Program-made: the position numbers and the translations under genes | NCBI GenBank assembly: GCA_018830405.1 | Contig: JAHJSF010000063.1 | Location: 1-14,917, forward strand | Length of the DNA: 14,917 nt | Direction of reading: 5' to 3' | Source of the DNA: Nitrospinota bacterium | GTDB lineage: Bacteria > Nitrospinota > Nitrospinia > UBA9942 > JAHJSF01 | Part shown: in pieces, positions 1 to 8,500 of the stretch | How positions within the stretch are numbered: the stretch's first letter is position 1 | Layout of the letters: the number at the start of each line of letters is the position of its first letter | The notes under the pieces: generated by a model | Seen by the model: the letters and a program-made list of their open reading frames with translations, nothing else | What the model was told of the DNA's origin: nothing | Databases searched by the model: none

Positions 1-822
1 AGGTGGCCGCTGCGTCAGGAGGGGACAACAAACATGATACTCTCCCACAAGGGGCCCCTATTTATAGAAGATATTGCCCGGTGCAGGCAATTTGACAAAT
101 CTCAACTTTTAAAAATGGGGGTTGTTTCCCTTCTGGCTATACCCCTTGTGGCGGAAGGAAGAACAATGGGGATACTCTATGTAGATGATTTTAAGCCGAG
201 GCAACTCAACAGCCGAGAATTAAGGCTGGCCGGACTCCTCGGGATGCAGGCGGCCATAGCCTTGGATAAACTTAATATTATAGAGCAGACTCGACAGGAA
301 GCATTCTCAGACGAACTTACTAAACTGTACAACCATCGTTTCTATGCCGGTAAGCTTTTGGAGGAGTTTAATCGGGCCAAGAGATACCACAATAACCTTT
401 CTCTATGTATTATAGATGTCGATCATTTTAAGCATTATAACGACACCAACGGCCACCCGAAAGGGAATAAGGTCTTGGCCGGTATAGCGGCGATATTGAC
501 TAGACAGGCGAGAAATTTTGATATTGTCTGTAGATATGGAGGGGAGGAGTTTGCCATTATACTTCCAAACACCGATAAGGAATCTGCCAACAGGTTTGCC
601 TTGCGGGTCTGTAAAAGGGTTGCCGAACATAATTTTGAACACGGGGAGACACAGCCACTCGGTCGGGTTACCATATCGATTGGGGTGGCCACATTTCCGG
701 ATGACGGGGCCAGCGTAGAAGAACTTGAAGAGATGGCCGACAAGGCCCTATATAATGCCAAAGAGTCTGGGAGAAATAGGGTCTGTTGTGCCGATAGTTG
801 CGCGGTTGACCTGGAGGAATAA
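1..822 (+). CDS. GAF-GGDEF diguanylate cyclase, 5' partial
   Basis: Predicted cytoplasmic diguanylate cyclase making cyclic di-GMP from two GTP. The frame is open from base 1, so the true start lies outside the window and the ATG at 34 is internal to a domain. Residues numbered from that Met: about 1-85 look like the second half of a GAF sensory domain (VVSLLAIPLVAEG, then MGILYVDD), followed by a short helical linker and a GGDEF domain from about 90 to 255. The active-site signature is GGEEF at residues 169-173 (bases 538-552). An inhibitory-site RxxD (RNFD, 160-163) sits at the usual spacing upstream, so product inhibition by c-di-GMP is likely. It ends 8 bases before the end of the convergent glcD, with no hairpin terminator between. 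The GAF ligand is unknown, and an upstream domain may be missing from view. Confidence 0.93.
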   Translation, partial: RWPLRQEGTTNMILSHKGPLFIEDIARCRQFDKSQLLKMGVVSLLAIPLVAEGRTMGILYVDDFKPRQLNSRELRLAGLLGMQAAIALDKLNIIEQTRQEAFSDELTKLYNHRFYAGKLLEEFNRAKRYHNNLSLCIIDVDHFKHYNDTNGHPKGNKVLAGIAAILTRQARNFDIVCRYGGEEFAIILPNTDKESANRFALRVCKRVAEHNFEHGETQPLGRVTISIGVATFPDDGASVEELEEMADKALYNAKESGRNRVCCADSCAVDLEE

Positions 823-830
823 AAAATAGT

Positions 831-2213
831 CTACAAATCTGGGAGCACCTTCCCCGGGTTCATAATATTCTTCGGGTCGATAGCCCCCTTTATCTTTCTC
901 ATCACCGATATCCCTGCCTTCCCCACCTCCATTTCGAGGTAGTCTTTTTTTGATATCCCGATTCCATGCTCTCCCGATATGGTTCCCCCCAACTCGATGG
1001 TTTGCCTGAATATCTCATCTACCGCCTTTGTGGCCCGCCCCATCTCTTCAATATTTGAGCTATCGGTCATCACATTGACATGAATATTCCCGTCGCCGGC
1101 GTGTCCGAAGTTGACTATCAGGATATTATATTTTTCGGCTATAGAATGGAGTTGGTCTATCATTTCGGGGAGTGAGGCGCGGGGAACAGCTATATCCTGA
1201 TTAAGCTTGGTCGGTTTTAACTTTCTCAGGGTTGGAGATATGCCCCTTCTGGCATCCCACAGATGTTTTCTCTCAATTTCGTCTTTGGCGGTAACAATAT
1301 CAGTTGCCCCTCCTCTCAGGAGGATATCTTTTACCTTATCCGTTCCTCGCCTAACCTCTTCAACATCCCCATCCAGCTCTATCAGGAGGGTAGCCCCTAT
1401 ATCCTTCCCTATCTCAATATCTATATGGTCTCTTATGATTTCTATGGTAAATCTATCCATAAACTCTATGGTTGATGGGGTTGTGCCGGAGAGGAGAATA
1501 TCATTTATCGACTTGGTTGCCCCACTAATACTCTTGAAGGAGACAAACAGGGTTGAGGTTGTCTCCGGAAGTGGAAGAAGTTTTAGGATAATTTTATTTA
1601 TAAGGGCCAAGGTTCCTTCTGAACCAACCATTAGAGAAGTCAGGTTATAACCGGCTACACTCTTAATATTCTTTCCCCCCGTAGATAAAAGGCTCCCATC
1701 GGGGAGAATGGCATCAAGCCCCATAACATAATCCTTGGTGACGCCGTATTTTACCCCCCTTGGTCCTCCGGCGCAGGTAGCCACATTTCCCCCAATGGTT
1801 GATATATCAAGGCTTGAGGGATCAGGTGGGTAGAATAGTCCCAGCGATTCAACCTCTTTCTGGAGGGTTCCGGTTATTACCCCGGGTTCAACCACGGCCA
1901 TAAGGTTTTTACGGTCAATCTCGATGATCTTATTCATGCCGGCTACCGATATGACTATTCCTCCCCTAACCGGAACCGTTCCTCCGGCAAAACCCGTCCC
2001 CGCGCCTCTGGGGATAATGGGGATATTATGCTCCGAGGCGATCTTTATTACGGATGATATCTCGTCTGCGGTATCTGCCTTCACTATGATATCGGGGAGA
2101 GCCTCCTTTATTGAAGCATCGTAGGAGTAGCATATCTTTTCCTCATCCCCGACCAATACTCCGGCGGAGGGGATAATTTCCTTTATTTTTTTAATGACAG
2201 CTTTCTCAATCAT
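831..2213 (-). CDS. glcD: FAD-linked oxidase of the GlcD / D-2-hydroxyacid dehydrogenase family
   Basis: 460-residue flavoprotein of the FAD_binding_4 / FAD-oxidase_C superfamily, which oxidises D-2-hydroxyacids such as glycolate or D-lactate. The PP-loop FAD motif PRGAGTGFAGG is at residues 68-78 and a second FAD-contact region (STIGGNVATCAGG) at 138-150. The C-terminal half has NFGHAGDGNIHVN (368-380) and SGEHGIG (413-419), whose His371, His378, Glu415 and His416 match metal/substrate-binding positions in this family. Length is normal for GlcD. The ATG overlaps the ispG stop as ATGA, with a GGGAGG purine run about 12 bases upstream, so it is probably translationally coupled to ispG. No GlcE or GlcF partner is visible here. 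The exact substrate cannot be read from sequence; D-lactate, glycolate and D-2-hydroxyglutarate are all possible. Confidence 0.93.
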   Translation of the reverse strand: MIEKAVIKKIKEIIPSAGVLVGDEEKICYSYDASIKEALPDIIVKADTADEISSVIKIASEHNIPIIPRGAGTGFAGGTVPVRGGIVISVAGMNKIIEIDRKNLMAVVEPGVITGTLQKEVESLGLFYPPDPSSLDISTIGGNVATCAGGPRGVKYGVTKDYVMGLDAILPDGSLLSTGGKNIKSVAGYNLTSLMVGSEGTLALINKIILKLLPLPETTSTLFVSFKSISGATKSINDILLSGTTPSTIEFMDRFTIEIIRDHIDIEIGKDIGATLLIELDGDVEEVRRGTDKVKDILLRGGATDIVTAKDEIERKHLWDARRGISPTLRKLKPTKLNQDIAVPRASLPEMIDQLHSIAEKYNILIVNFGHAGDGNIHVNVMTDSSNIEEMGRATKAVDEIFRQTIELGGTISGEHGIGISKKDYLEMEVGKAGISVMRKIKGAIDPKNIMNPGKVLPDL

Positions 2214-3292
2214 CTCTTATTCTCTTCCTCCCACTTATCTATCTCTTCTAACAGGGTGGCTAACAGCTCGTCCTCTTTGACCTTCTTGATAATCTTCCCC
2301 TTCTTAAAGAGAACCCCCTCACCTTTTCCCCCGCTTATCCCTATATCGGCCTCTCTGGCCTCTCCCGGGCCGTTAACCAGACAGCCCATAACGGCCACCC
2401 TTATATCGAGTTTTCTCTCTTTTATCCTCGACTCAACCGCTTCGGCCAGTTTGGCCAGGTCTATCTGGCAACGCCCGCAGGTTGGGCAGGAGATAAGTTC
2501 AGGGGTCTCCCTCCTTATATCGAGTGACTTTAGTATTTCATAGGCAACCTGAACCTCTTCCATAGGGTCACCTGTTAAGGAGACCCTTATTGTATCCCCA
2601 AGCCCCTCATTAAGAAGGATGCCTATACCTACGGACGATTTTATGGTCCCCGAATATTTTGTCCCCGCCTCGGATATCCCGACATGAAACGGATAGTCTA
2701 CCCTTTGGGCCAGGGCACGGTAGGCGGCTACCGTTTTATTGACATCTGAGGCCTTGAGAGAAATCTTTATATTGTCGAACCGGAGGTCCTCTAAGTATTT
2801 TATCTCCTCCAAGGCGCTCTCCACCATCGCCCCAGCGGTCGGGCCGCCATGTTTGACCAGAAGTGCCTTGGCTATTGAACCGGCGTTTACCCCAATCCTT
2901 ATCGGGACCCCTTTCTCCTTGGCTGCTACCGCCACCTCGGCCACCTTGACCTTGCTCCCTATATTTCCGGGGTTTATTCTTATCCCGTCTGCCCCCGATT
3001 CAATAGATATTATGGCTAACTTGTGGTCAAAATGGATATCGGCGATGAGCGGAATGGTAATATCTCTTTTGATTTTGGAGATCGCCTCGGCCGCTTCAGT
3101 GTCAGGAACTGCTACCCTTACTATTTCACAGCCGGCTGAAGTCAGGGCCTTTATCTGTTTTACAGTAGACGCGATATCCCTGGTATCGGTGTTGGTCATT
3201 GATTGGACAGATATTTGATGGGAAGACCCTATGGAGATATTCCCCACAGATATACTTTTTGTCTTACGTCTGATTCTAGTGCTTAATTGCAT
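2210..3292 (-). CDS. ispG: 4-hydroxy-3-methylbut-2-en-1-yl diphosphate synthase (IspG/GcpE)
   Basis: Penultimate enzyme of the MEP isoprenoid pathway. It reductively converts 2-C-methyl-D-erythritol 2,4-cyclodiphosphate to HMBPP with a [4Fe-4S] cluster. From the ATG at 3292 the protein is 360 residues, the usual bacterial length, starting MQLSTRIRRKTK. The N-terminal TIM-barrel shows SVQSMTNT (28-35), ADIHFDH (84-90) and RINPGN (105-110). The cluster ligands are Cys269 and Cys272 in CPTCGRC, Cys304 in MGCLVNGPGEA, and Glu311. The frame stays open upstream to an ATG at 3469, but those 59 extra residues do not resemble IspG and translate a palindromic DNA repeat, so I reject that start. The stop overlaps the glcD start. 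The Shine-Dalgarno match is weak (GCGAG). Confidence 0.97.
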   Translation of the reverse strand: MQLSTRIRRKTKSISVGNISIGSSHQISVQSMTNTDTRDIASTVKQIKALTSAGCEIVRVAVPDTEAAEAISKIKRDITIPLIADIHFDHKLAIISIESGADGIRINPGNIGSKVKVAEVAVAAKEKGVPIRIGVNAGSIAKALLVKHGGPTAGAMVESALEEIKYLEDLRFDNIKISLKASDVNKTVAAYRALAQRVDYPFHVGISEAGTKYSGTIKSSVGIGILLNEGLGDTIRVSLTGDPMEEVQVAYEILKSLDIRRETPELISCPTCGRCQIDLAKLAEAVESRIKERKLDIRVAVMGCLVNGPGEAREADIGISGGKGEGVLFKKGKIIKKVKEDELLATLLEEIDKWEEENKR

Positions 3293-3351
3293 AAATCTCG
3301 CTGTAGTCGACCGGCCTTTGGCGTGCCTGGCTTTGTTGTCAATCCTAATAT

Positions 3352-3395
3352 ACAACCCCCTATCCCCCTTTGTTAAGGGGGAATAAGGGGGTTGT
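3352..3395. repeat. Palindromic repeat, copy 1 (full)
   Basis: A 44-base near-perfect palindrome in the 206-base gap between the kinase stop and the ispG start. The outer arms are ACAACCCCC (3352-3360) and GGGGGTTGT (3387-3395). The inner arms TCCCCCTT and AAGGGGGA flank a TGTT loop. A 37-base stretch (3350-3386) is identical, in reverse complement, to 13459-13495. It could fold in ispG leader RNA about 60 bases before the ATG. There is no T-run after it, so it does not look like a simple intrinsic terminator. The rest of the gap shows no gene and no convincing promoter. Confidence 0.85.
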
Positions 3396-3498
3396 GCGTT
3401 GGTTGTCTTCGTGCCAGCCGCGCCAAATTCTCGGTCTTGATACTGACGCAGAATTATGCAACTAAACACTGGCCAACCTTATCTCCCCCTTTCGGAGC

Positions 3499-5466
3499 TC
3501 ACCACTTTTTACCCCACGCTACGAGAGTCTCTTGCAGTTCCTTGATATTGATCGGTTTGGGCAGGAACCCATTCATGCCGACCGAGATTGCCTTTTCCCT
3601 ATCCTCCTTCATGGCGGCGGCTGTCAAGGCTATTATCGGGATATCTTTACTGATTTCCGTCCTAATCTTTTCGGCGGCCTCCAATCCCCCCATGATGGGC
3701 ATCCGGAGATCCATGAGGATAATGTCATACTTCCCCCCCTTGGCCTTTTCAAAGGCCTCCTGACCATTGTCGGCCAAGTCAACGGCACACCCCATATTTT
3801 TCAGGATTAAGGAGATCAATTTCTGGTTTATGGCATTGTCTTCGGCCACAAGGACGGTTAATCCCTTGTAGAGGAGTTCCTTGGCCATGTGCTTGGTTAC
3901 TATCTGCCCCTTACCTCTCTTATCCCCCAGAAGTGTACTTATAGTGGCTATTGTCTCATCTTTGGAGAATGGTTTGGGGAGGAAGGCCTCAAAACCACTT
4001 TTTTGCACCTCTGCGGCCATACCTATCCTTACCCTACCGGCAATGGCCATAAGTTTTATCCCCTTATAGGTCTCGTTATCCCTTATTTTACGAGCCAATT
4101 CAATATAATCCGCCACCGCCTCGGCCTCGGGTATGTTTATCTCTACCATAATTATGTCGGGGAGGCTTTCCCGCTTGTCAGATAGTGAGGCCAAAATATC
4201 AAGTCCCTCCCGATAGGATGGAGCCTCAAGGAATGTCGTCCCAATATCTTGGAAAAATAGACGTAGGGCTTTGGCAGTAAACGGCTCATTGTCGATGATG
4301 AGAATTTTCTTATCCCTCATCTCTTTTTTGCTAATCGGATCAGTTTCTTTTTCAGTCATGGGGAGTGCTTTATTCAGTTGAGCGGTGAAGATAAAGGAGC
4401 TCCCCTCCCCTATCTTAGATTCAACCCATATTCTTCCCCCCATCTTATCAACAATCGATTTGGATATACTCAGACCAAGGCCGGTTCCCCCATATTTTCT
4501 GGTGGTAGATATATCCGCTTGGGCAAAGGCCTTGAAGATATCCCTCTTCTTCTCTTCGGGTATCCCGACTCCCGTATCTTTAACCGTAAACTTTAGGAAG
4601 ATTATCTCTCCTCTTTCCTTCTCTCTTTCTACCTTTAAGGAGATTTCCCCTTTTTCGGTAAATTTAACGGCATTGCCAAGGAGGTTTATCAGTATCTGCC
4701 GCAGGCGGGTCGGGTCCCCCTCAAATGTGTGGGGAAGATCATCCCCTATCTCAAAGATAAAGTGGATAGGCTTATTTAGGGCGAGGGCCGTAACTGTTTT
4801 AAGGCTCTCTTCAACAATGGTGAGGAGATTAAAATCGATACTCTCCAGGGCGAGTCTTCCCGCCGCCGCCTTCGATATATCAAGGATATCATTTAATATA
4901 TCGAGGAGGGCGTGACTGCTCGAGTCGATGATATTTACATAATCTTTTTGCTGTTCGTCAAGGATTGTTCCTTTTAAGAGGCTGGCAAACCCGACAATGG
5001 CATTCATGGGGGTGCGTATTTCATGCGACATATTGGCCAAAAACTCACTTTTGGCGGTATTGGCCGCCTCGGCAGCGGCAATAGCCGACACAAATTGCTC
5101 TTCGGCATTCTTATACTCGGTGACATCTTTTGATATAAGAATAATATCGGTTGTTCCGTCATTGTCCTGAAGGAGAGAGCATGAGGTCAGGACACTAACA
5201 ATCTCCCCATCCTTGCGGAGCAGTTTCCCTTCATAATTGCCCCCTGAACCCTTTTTGCTGAGTAGGCTTTGTCCTGTAGTCTTTAGGATTTTGACTCCTT
5301 TATTACCGGCCAAGATAAGATCAATTGGTTCTCCAATAAGTTCCTTCTCTTTGTAACCTAATAGAGCGAGAATTCCCTTGTTTACCCTTTTGATTTTCCA
5401 CTCCGGGGTTACTATTATCAATGGGTCGTATATCGCCTCAATTAATCTATTCATGCTCTTATCCAT
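3499..5466 (-). CDS. Hybrid sensor histidine kinase (PAS-HisKA-HATPase-REC-REC)
   Basis: 655-residue soluble hybrid kinase with no signal peptide or membrane segment. Domains in order: PAS (about 5-115, ending in the PAC-like DIILISKDVTEY), HisKA with SHEIRTP and phospho-accepting His148, HATPase_c (about 247-365) with N box around Asn265, G1 DTGVGIP (297-303) and G2 GGTGLGL (326-332), receiver 1 (about 386-512) and receiver 2 (about 536-652). Receiver 2 is complete: Glu542/Asp543, acceptor Asp586 in ILMDLRMP, Thr615 and Lys637. Receiver 1 has Glu442 at the acceptor position (MVEINIP), Asp392-Asn393 for the acidic pair, and Ala for the conserved Thr/Ser, while Lys498 is kept, so it probably cannot be phosphorylated normally. 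There is no HPt or DNA-binding output domain. The start at 5466 has AAAGG six bases upstream. It lies 73 bases after pfaA on the same strand; the signal and the cognate HPt or regulator are unknown. Confidence 0.95.
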   Translation of the reverse strand: MDKSMNRLIEAIYDPLIIVTPEWKIKRVNKGILALLGYKEKELIGEPIDLILAGNKGVKILKTTGQSLLSKKGSGGNYEGKLLRKDGEIVSVLTSCSLLQDNDGTTDIILISKDVTEYKNAEEQFVSAIAAAEAANTAKSEFLANMSHEIRTPMNAIVGFASLLKGTILDEQQKDYVNIIDSSSHALLDILNDILDISKAAAGRLALESIDFNLLTIVEESLKTVTALALNKPIHFIFEIGDDLPHTFEGDPTRLRQILINLLGNAVKFTEKGEISLKVEREKERGEIIFLKFTVKDTGVGIPEEKKRDIFKAFAQADISTTRKYGGTGLGLSISKSIVDKMGGRIWVESKIGEGSSFIFTAQLNKALPMTEKETDPISKKEMRDKKILIIDNEPFTAKALRLFFQDIGTTFLEAPSYREGLDILASLSDKRESLPDIIMVEINIPEAEAVADYIELARKIRDNETYKGIKLMAIAGRVRIGMAAEVQKSGFEAFLPKPFSKDETIATISTLLGDKRGKGQIVTKHMAKELLYKGLTVLVAEDNAINQKLISLILKNMGCAVDLADNGQEAFEKAKGGKYDIILMDLRMPIMGGLEAAEKIRTEISKDIPIIALTAAAMKEDREKAISVGMNGFLPKPINIKELQETLVAWGKKW

Positions 5467-5532
5467 ACCTACCTTTGGCCCTCAACCTTGTCGCAGGTCT
5501 AAAATACGAAAAATGAAACCAACGGAACAAAT

Positions 5533-5552
5533 TAAAGCACTATATTGCTTTA
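5533..5552 (-). terminator. Possible weak hairpin over the pfaA stop codon
   Basis: TAAAGCA and TGCTTTA arms (7 bp) around a 6-base loop containing the TAG stop of the megasynthase gene, followed on the minus strand by AATTTGTT. The stem is AT-rich and the T-tract is interrupted. It may reduce read-through into the kinase gene, but it could be chance. Confidence 0.22.
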
Positions 5553-8500
5553 TTGTTTCTAAATGATTGATTTAAAGACTTATCTATGGTGCATTCGTAG
5601 CCAGATATCCTTGATATCAATACCCCCGCTTGGTCTATAAAATCTATGTCGGCTACGGCTATATGTTCTTTATCCTCCCTAACCAAGGCAGATATTGTAA
5701 CCCCGTCCTTGGGGAAGGATTCCCTATATTGGGTGTAGTTGCTGATAAATGCAGGGAGAGACACAGCTCCGTATTTTTCATGTGTCCAGAGTATCATAAG
5801 CTGAAAGGCGCTATCAAGAATGAGTGGGTCGGCAGTCCAAGACCTGCGGTAAGGCCTTTCCATCCATTCTGATGGGGAAGGGGCTGAATTTACCTTGGCC
5901 GCTATTCCCTTGTCAGAATACCCTATTACCTCTTTTATCCCCTGTAGCTGTGAGCCATGGAAGAGGATGGTCTTATAAAAATCTTCCGGGCTATGAGTAT
6001 ATGGTAATAGTTTGCCAACGGTTACCACTTTAGCAGGTTGAGGCAGGGCCTCCGACATTATTATCTCTCCCGAGGAGTATATTTTTGGTAGCCCCTTCCC
6101 CCCCTCCCCCCTGATTTCAGTAGGGACAATATAGTTTCCCCCTTCCCTCTTTATATTTCCCCCAAATATATCGGCCTTTAGAGAATTGTTTCCTTTAATT
6201 ATCATCCCCTTGAGGATTCTGAGGTTTCTTAGTCCGATAAATTTTAGGCCTGGATTGGCGTGCAGGGCGGCGTGCGACATCCACTCTACAATCATGGCCA
6301 TTGGGGCAACCTGATTGCCGTTAATGATATGCGATTCCAATATGGGGTAACTCTGGCTATCAAGACTTAGCGAAAGATGTCTCTTTAAAGCTGAGTTGCT
6401 CCTTGGAACCTCTTTTAAATCAGATTCATTCTCCCCCTTGGAGTCTCCGGCCTTACCAAGGACAAGGATCTCCACATCCCTTTTGGCGGAGGATATTTCT
6501 TCTACGAGATACTCTGCCCCCTCTTTTAGAGGTATTACCCCAATCCCCTCTTTGGTAAATATCTTTTTCAGGGCATCGTTAACCATTCCTCCGTCCCAAG
6601 GCCCCCAGTTTACCGAGACAACCCTACAGTTAGGAAGAAGTTTTGATTGTTGCTGAGCCACCTTATTCAAGACCTCATTAGCCGCGGCGTAGTCTATCTG
6701 TCCTCTGCGCCCTACCCTTCCGGTAATGGAAGAAAAGAGAACCATAGTCTTCAGTTCACTGCCATCTATCGCCTCTAATATATTAAGCAGCGAGAAGACC
6801 TTGGTGGAGAAGACCATCTCAAACTCCTCATCCTTCTTATTTTCGATCTTCTTATCAGCCAAGACACCGGCTCCATGGATGAGGCCTCTTATCTTTCCAT
6901 ATTTTGCCTTTATATCTTGGAGGACTTTGCTAATTGAATCCCTGTTGCGTACGTCGGCCGAATAATAGACCGCTTGGCCACCGACACTATTTATACGGCT
7001 GATATTTTCGCTCACCTCTCTATTGCTTAATATAGCCCGATATTTCTGTTCGATTTCCTTGGGGTATAGCTTTTGAGCTGCATGAGAGATTATGCCCCTC
7101 TTTATAGCCACCTCATCCTGTAAAACGGATAACCAACTCTCCTCTGTTACGGGGGGGATACTCCTCCCTATGAGAATCATGGTTGCTTTAAATCGTTCGG
7201 CTACGGCTACTGCCACCTCGGCCGTTACCCCTCTGGCGCCTCCGGTAACAAGAATTGCATCCCCCTTAGAGATATCAAGTGAAGCGGTATCTTCCCCAAG
7301 CCCTTCCTCAATGGTTTTTAAGGTGTATAGCCCCTCCTCCGATATTCCTACCTCGACCGCCCCGTCGTAGAATATTTCATCTGCTATTTTTGAGGCAGCA
7401 TCCTTGGCTGTTGGAGAAATATCTATGGCCTTACAATTTACCTCGGGGAACTCATGGCCGGCTGTTTTGGAAAGTCCACTCAATCCGCCGGACATAGGAT
7501 TATATTTACTCCCCTCGCCGAGGCCAAAGAGACCGTCCATAACCGATACGGTGGCAAAAACAGTTTTTGTCTGTTCATTCGCCTTGCGCAACGAAGGGGA
7601 GCAAAGGCGGAGTAGTCGGAATGAGTTTAGGATAAAATTATCTTTAATATTCTTGTCTGGAGAGAGGATTATAAGTCCGCCTAAAGATGCGGGGATTTGC
7701 AAGGATTCTTGGTTATCGAGGGAGATTACTTCAGCCTCATACCCGAGGGAGGTGAGTCTCTCTTTAATATCCTCGGCCAGAGTTGGGAAGGTATCTGTGA
7801 TAAGGAACTTAGATCCATCTTCAACAGAGATTCTCTCTCCCCTGTCCGATTCATCTAATTTTATGGCCCGGAGAAGAGACCTGCTTAATGAGTCAAAGCT
7901 CTTTAATCTTTTTTTTTTAGGGATTAAGGGGCAAACCTCAGCCATATTGACTTGGGGGGCAAGGAATTCCTTTAGGTCTCTCAAGGTGTTGATCCTCCCC
8001 ATATCCTCCGGTCTAACGATGGGGGAGTTGGGTAACTTGTCCTGAAGAGAGGAGAGTATCTCCACCTGCTTAATTGAATCGATACCTAAATCTGAATCGA
8101 GTCCCATATCGAGTTCGAGCATCTCGGCAGGGTAGCCGGTCTTTTCGGAGATTACCTCAAGGAGCACCTTATCGATATTCTCATTAGCTCCTCTTGTCTC
8201 TATCGGAGCTGAAATGGTTGGCTGAGCAGATAGTTGAGGAGCGGTCGATTCGGTTCCCGCGGATAGGAAAGACTCTAGGTCTCTCAGGGTGTTGATTTTC
8301 CCCATATCCTCCGGTTTAACAACGGGAGAATTGGGGAGCTTATCCTGAAGTGAGGAGAGGATCTCCACCTGCTTAATTGAGTCGATACCAAGGTCTGAAT
8401 CGAGTCCCATATCAAGTTCAAGCATCTCGGCCGGGTAGCCGGTCTTCTCAGAGATGACCTCAAGGAGCACCTTGGCAATATCTTCGTTAACCACCTCTGA

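Noticed and set aside
3350-3495. Palindromic repeat considered as CRISPR or as an intrinsic terminator of the kinase gene
   Set aside because: Only one unit is present here with no spacer array, and no T-tract follows the hairpin on either strand. A dispersed palindromic repeat fits better.
5467-5539. Possible promoter for the kinase gene (TTGTTC-18-TATTTT on the minus strand)
   Set aside because: Both boxes are weak and the region is AT-rich enough for chance matches; not listed as a feature.
7404-8045. 213-residue open frame on the plus strand opposite the ACP/KR region
   Set aside because: It lies wholly opposite a strongly supported megasynthase coding region, has no recognisable domain, and reflects the codon bias of the other strand. 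The other long antisense frames opposite pfaA, pfaD, the kinase, ispG and glcD are rejected for the same reason.
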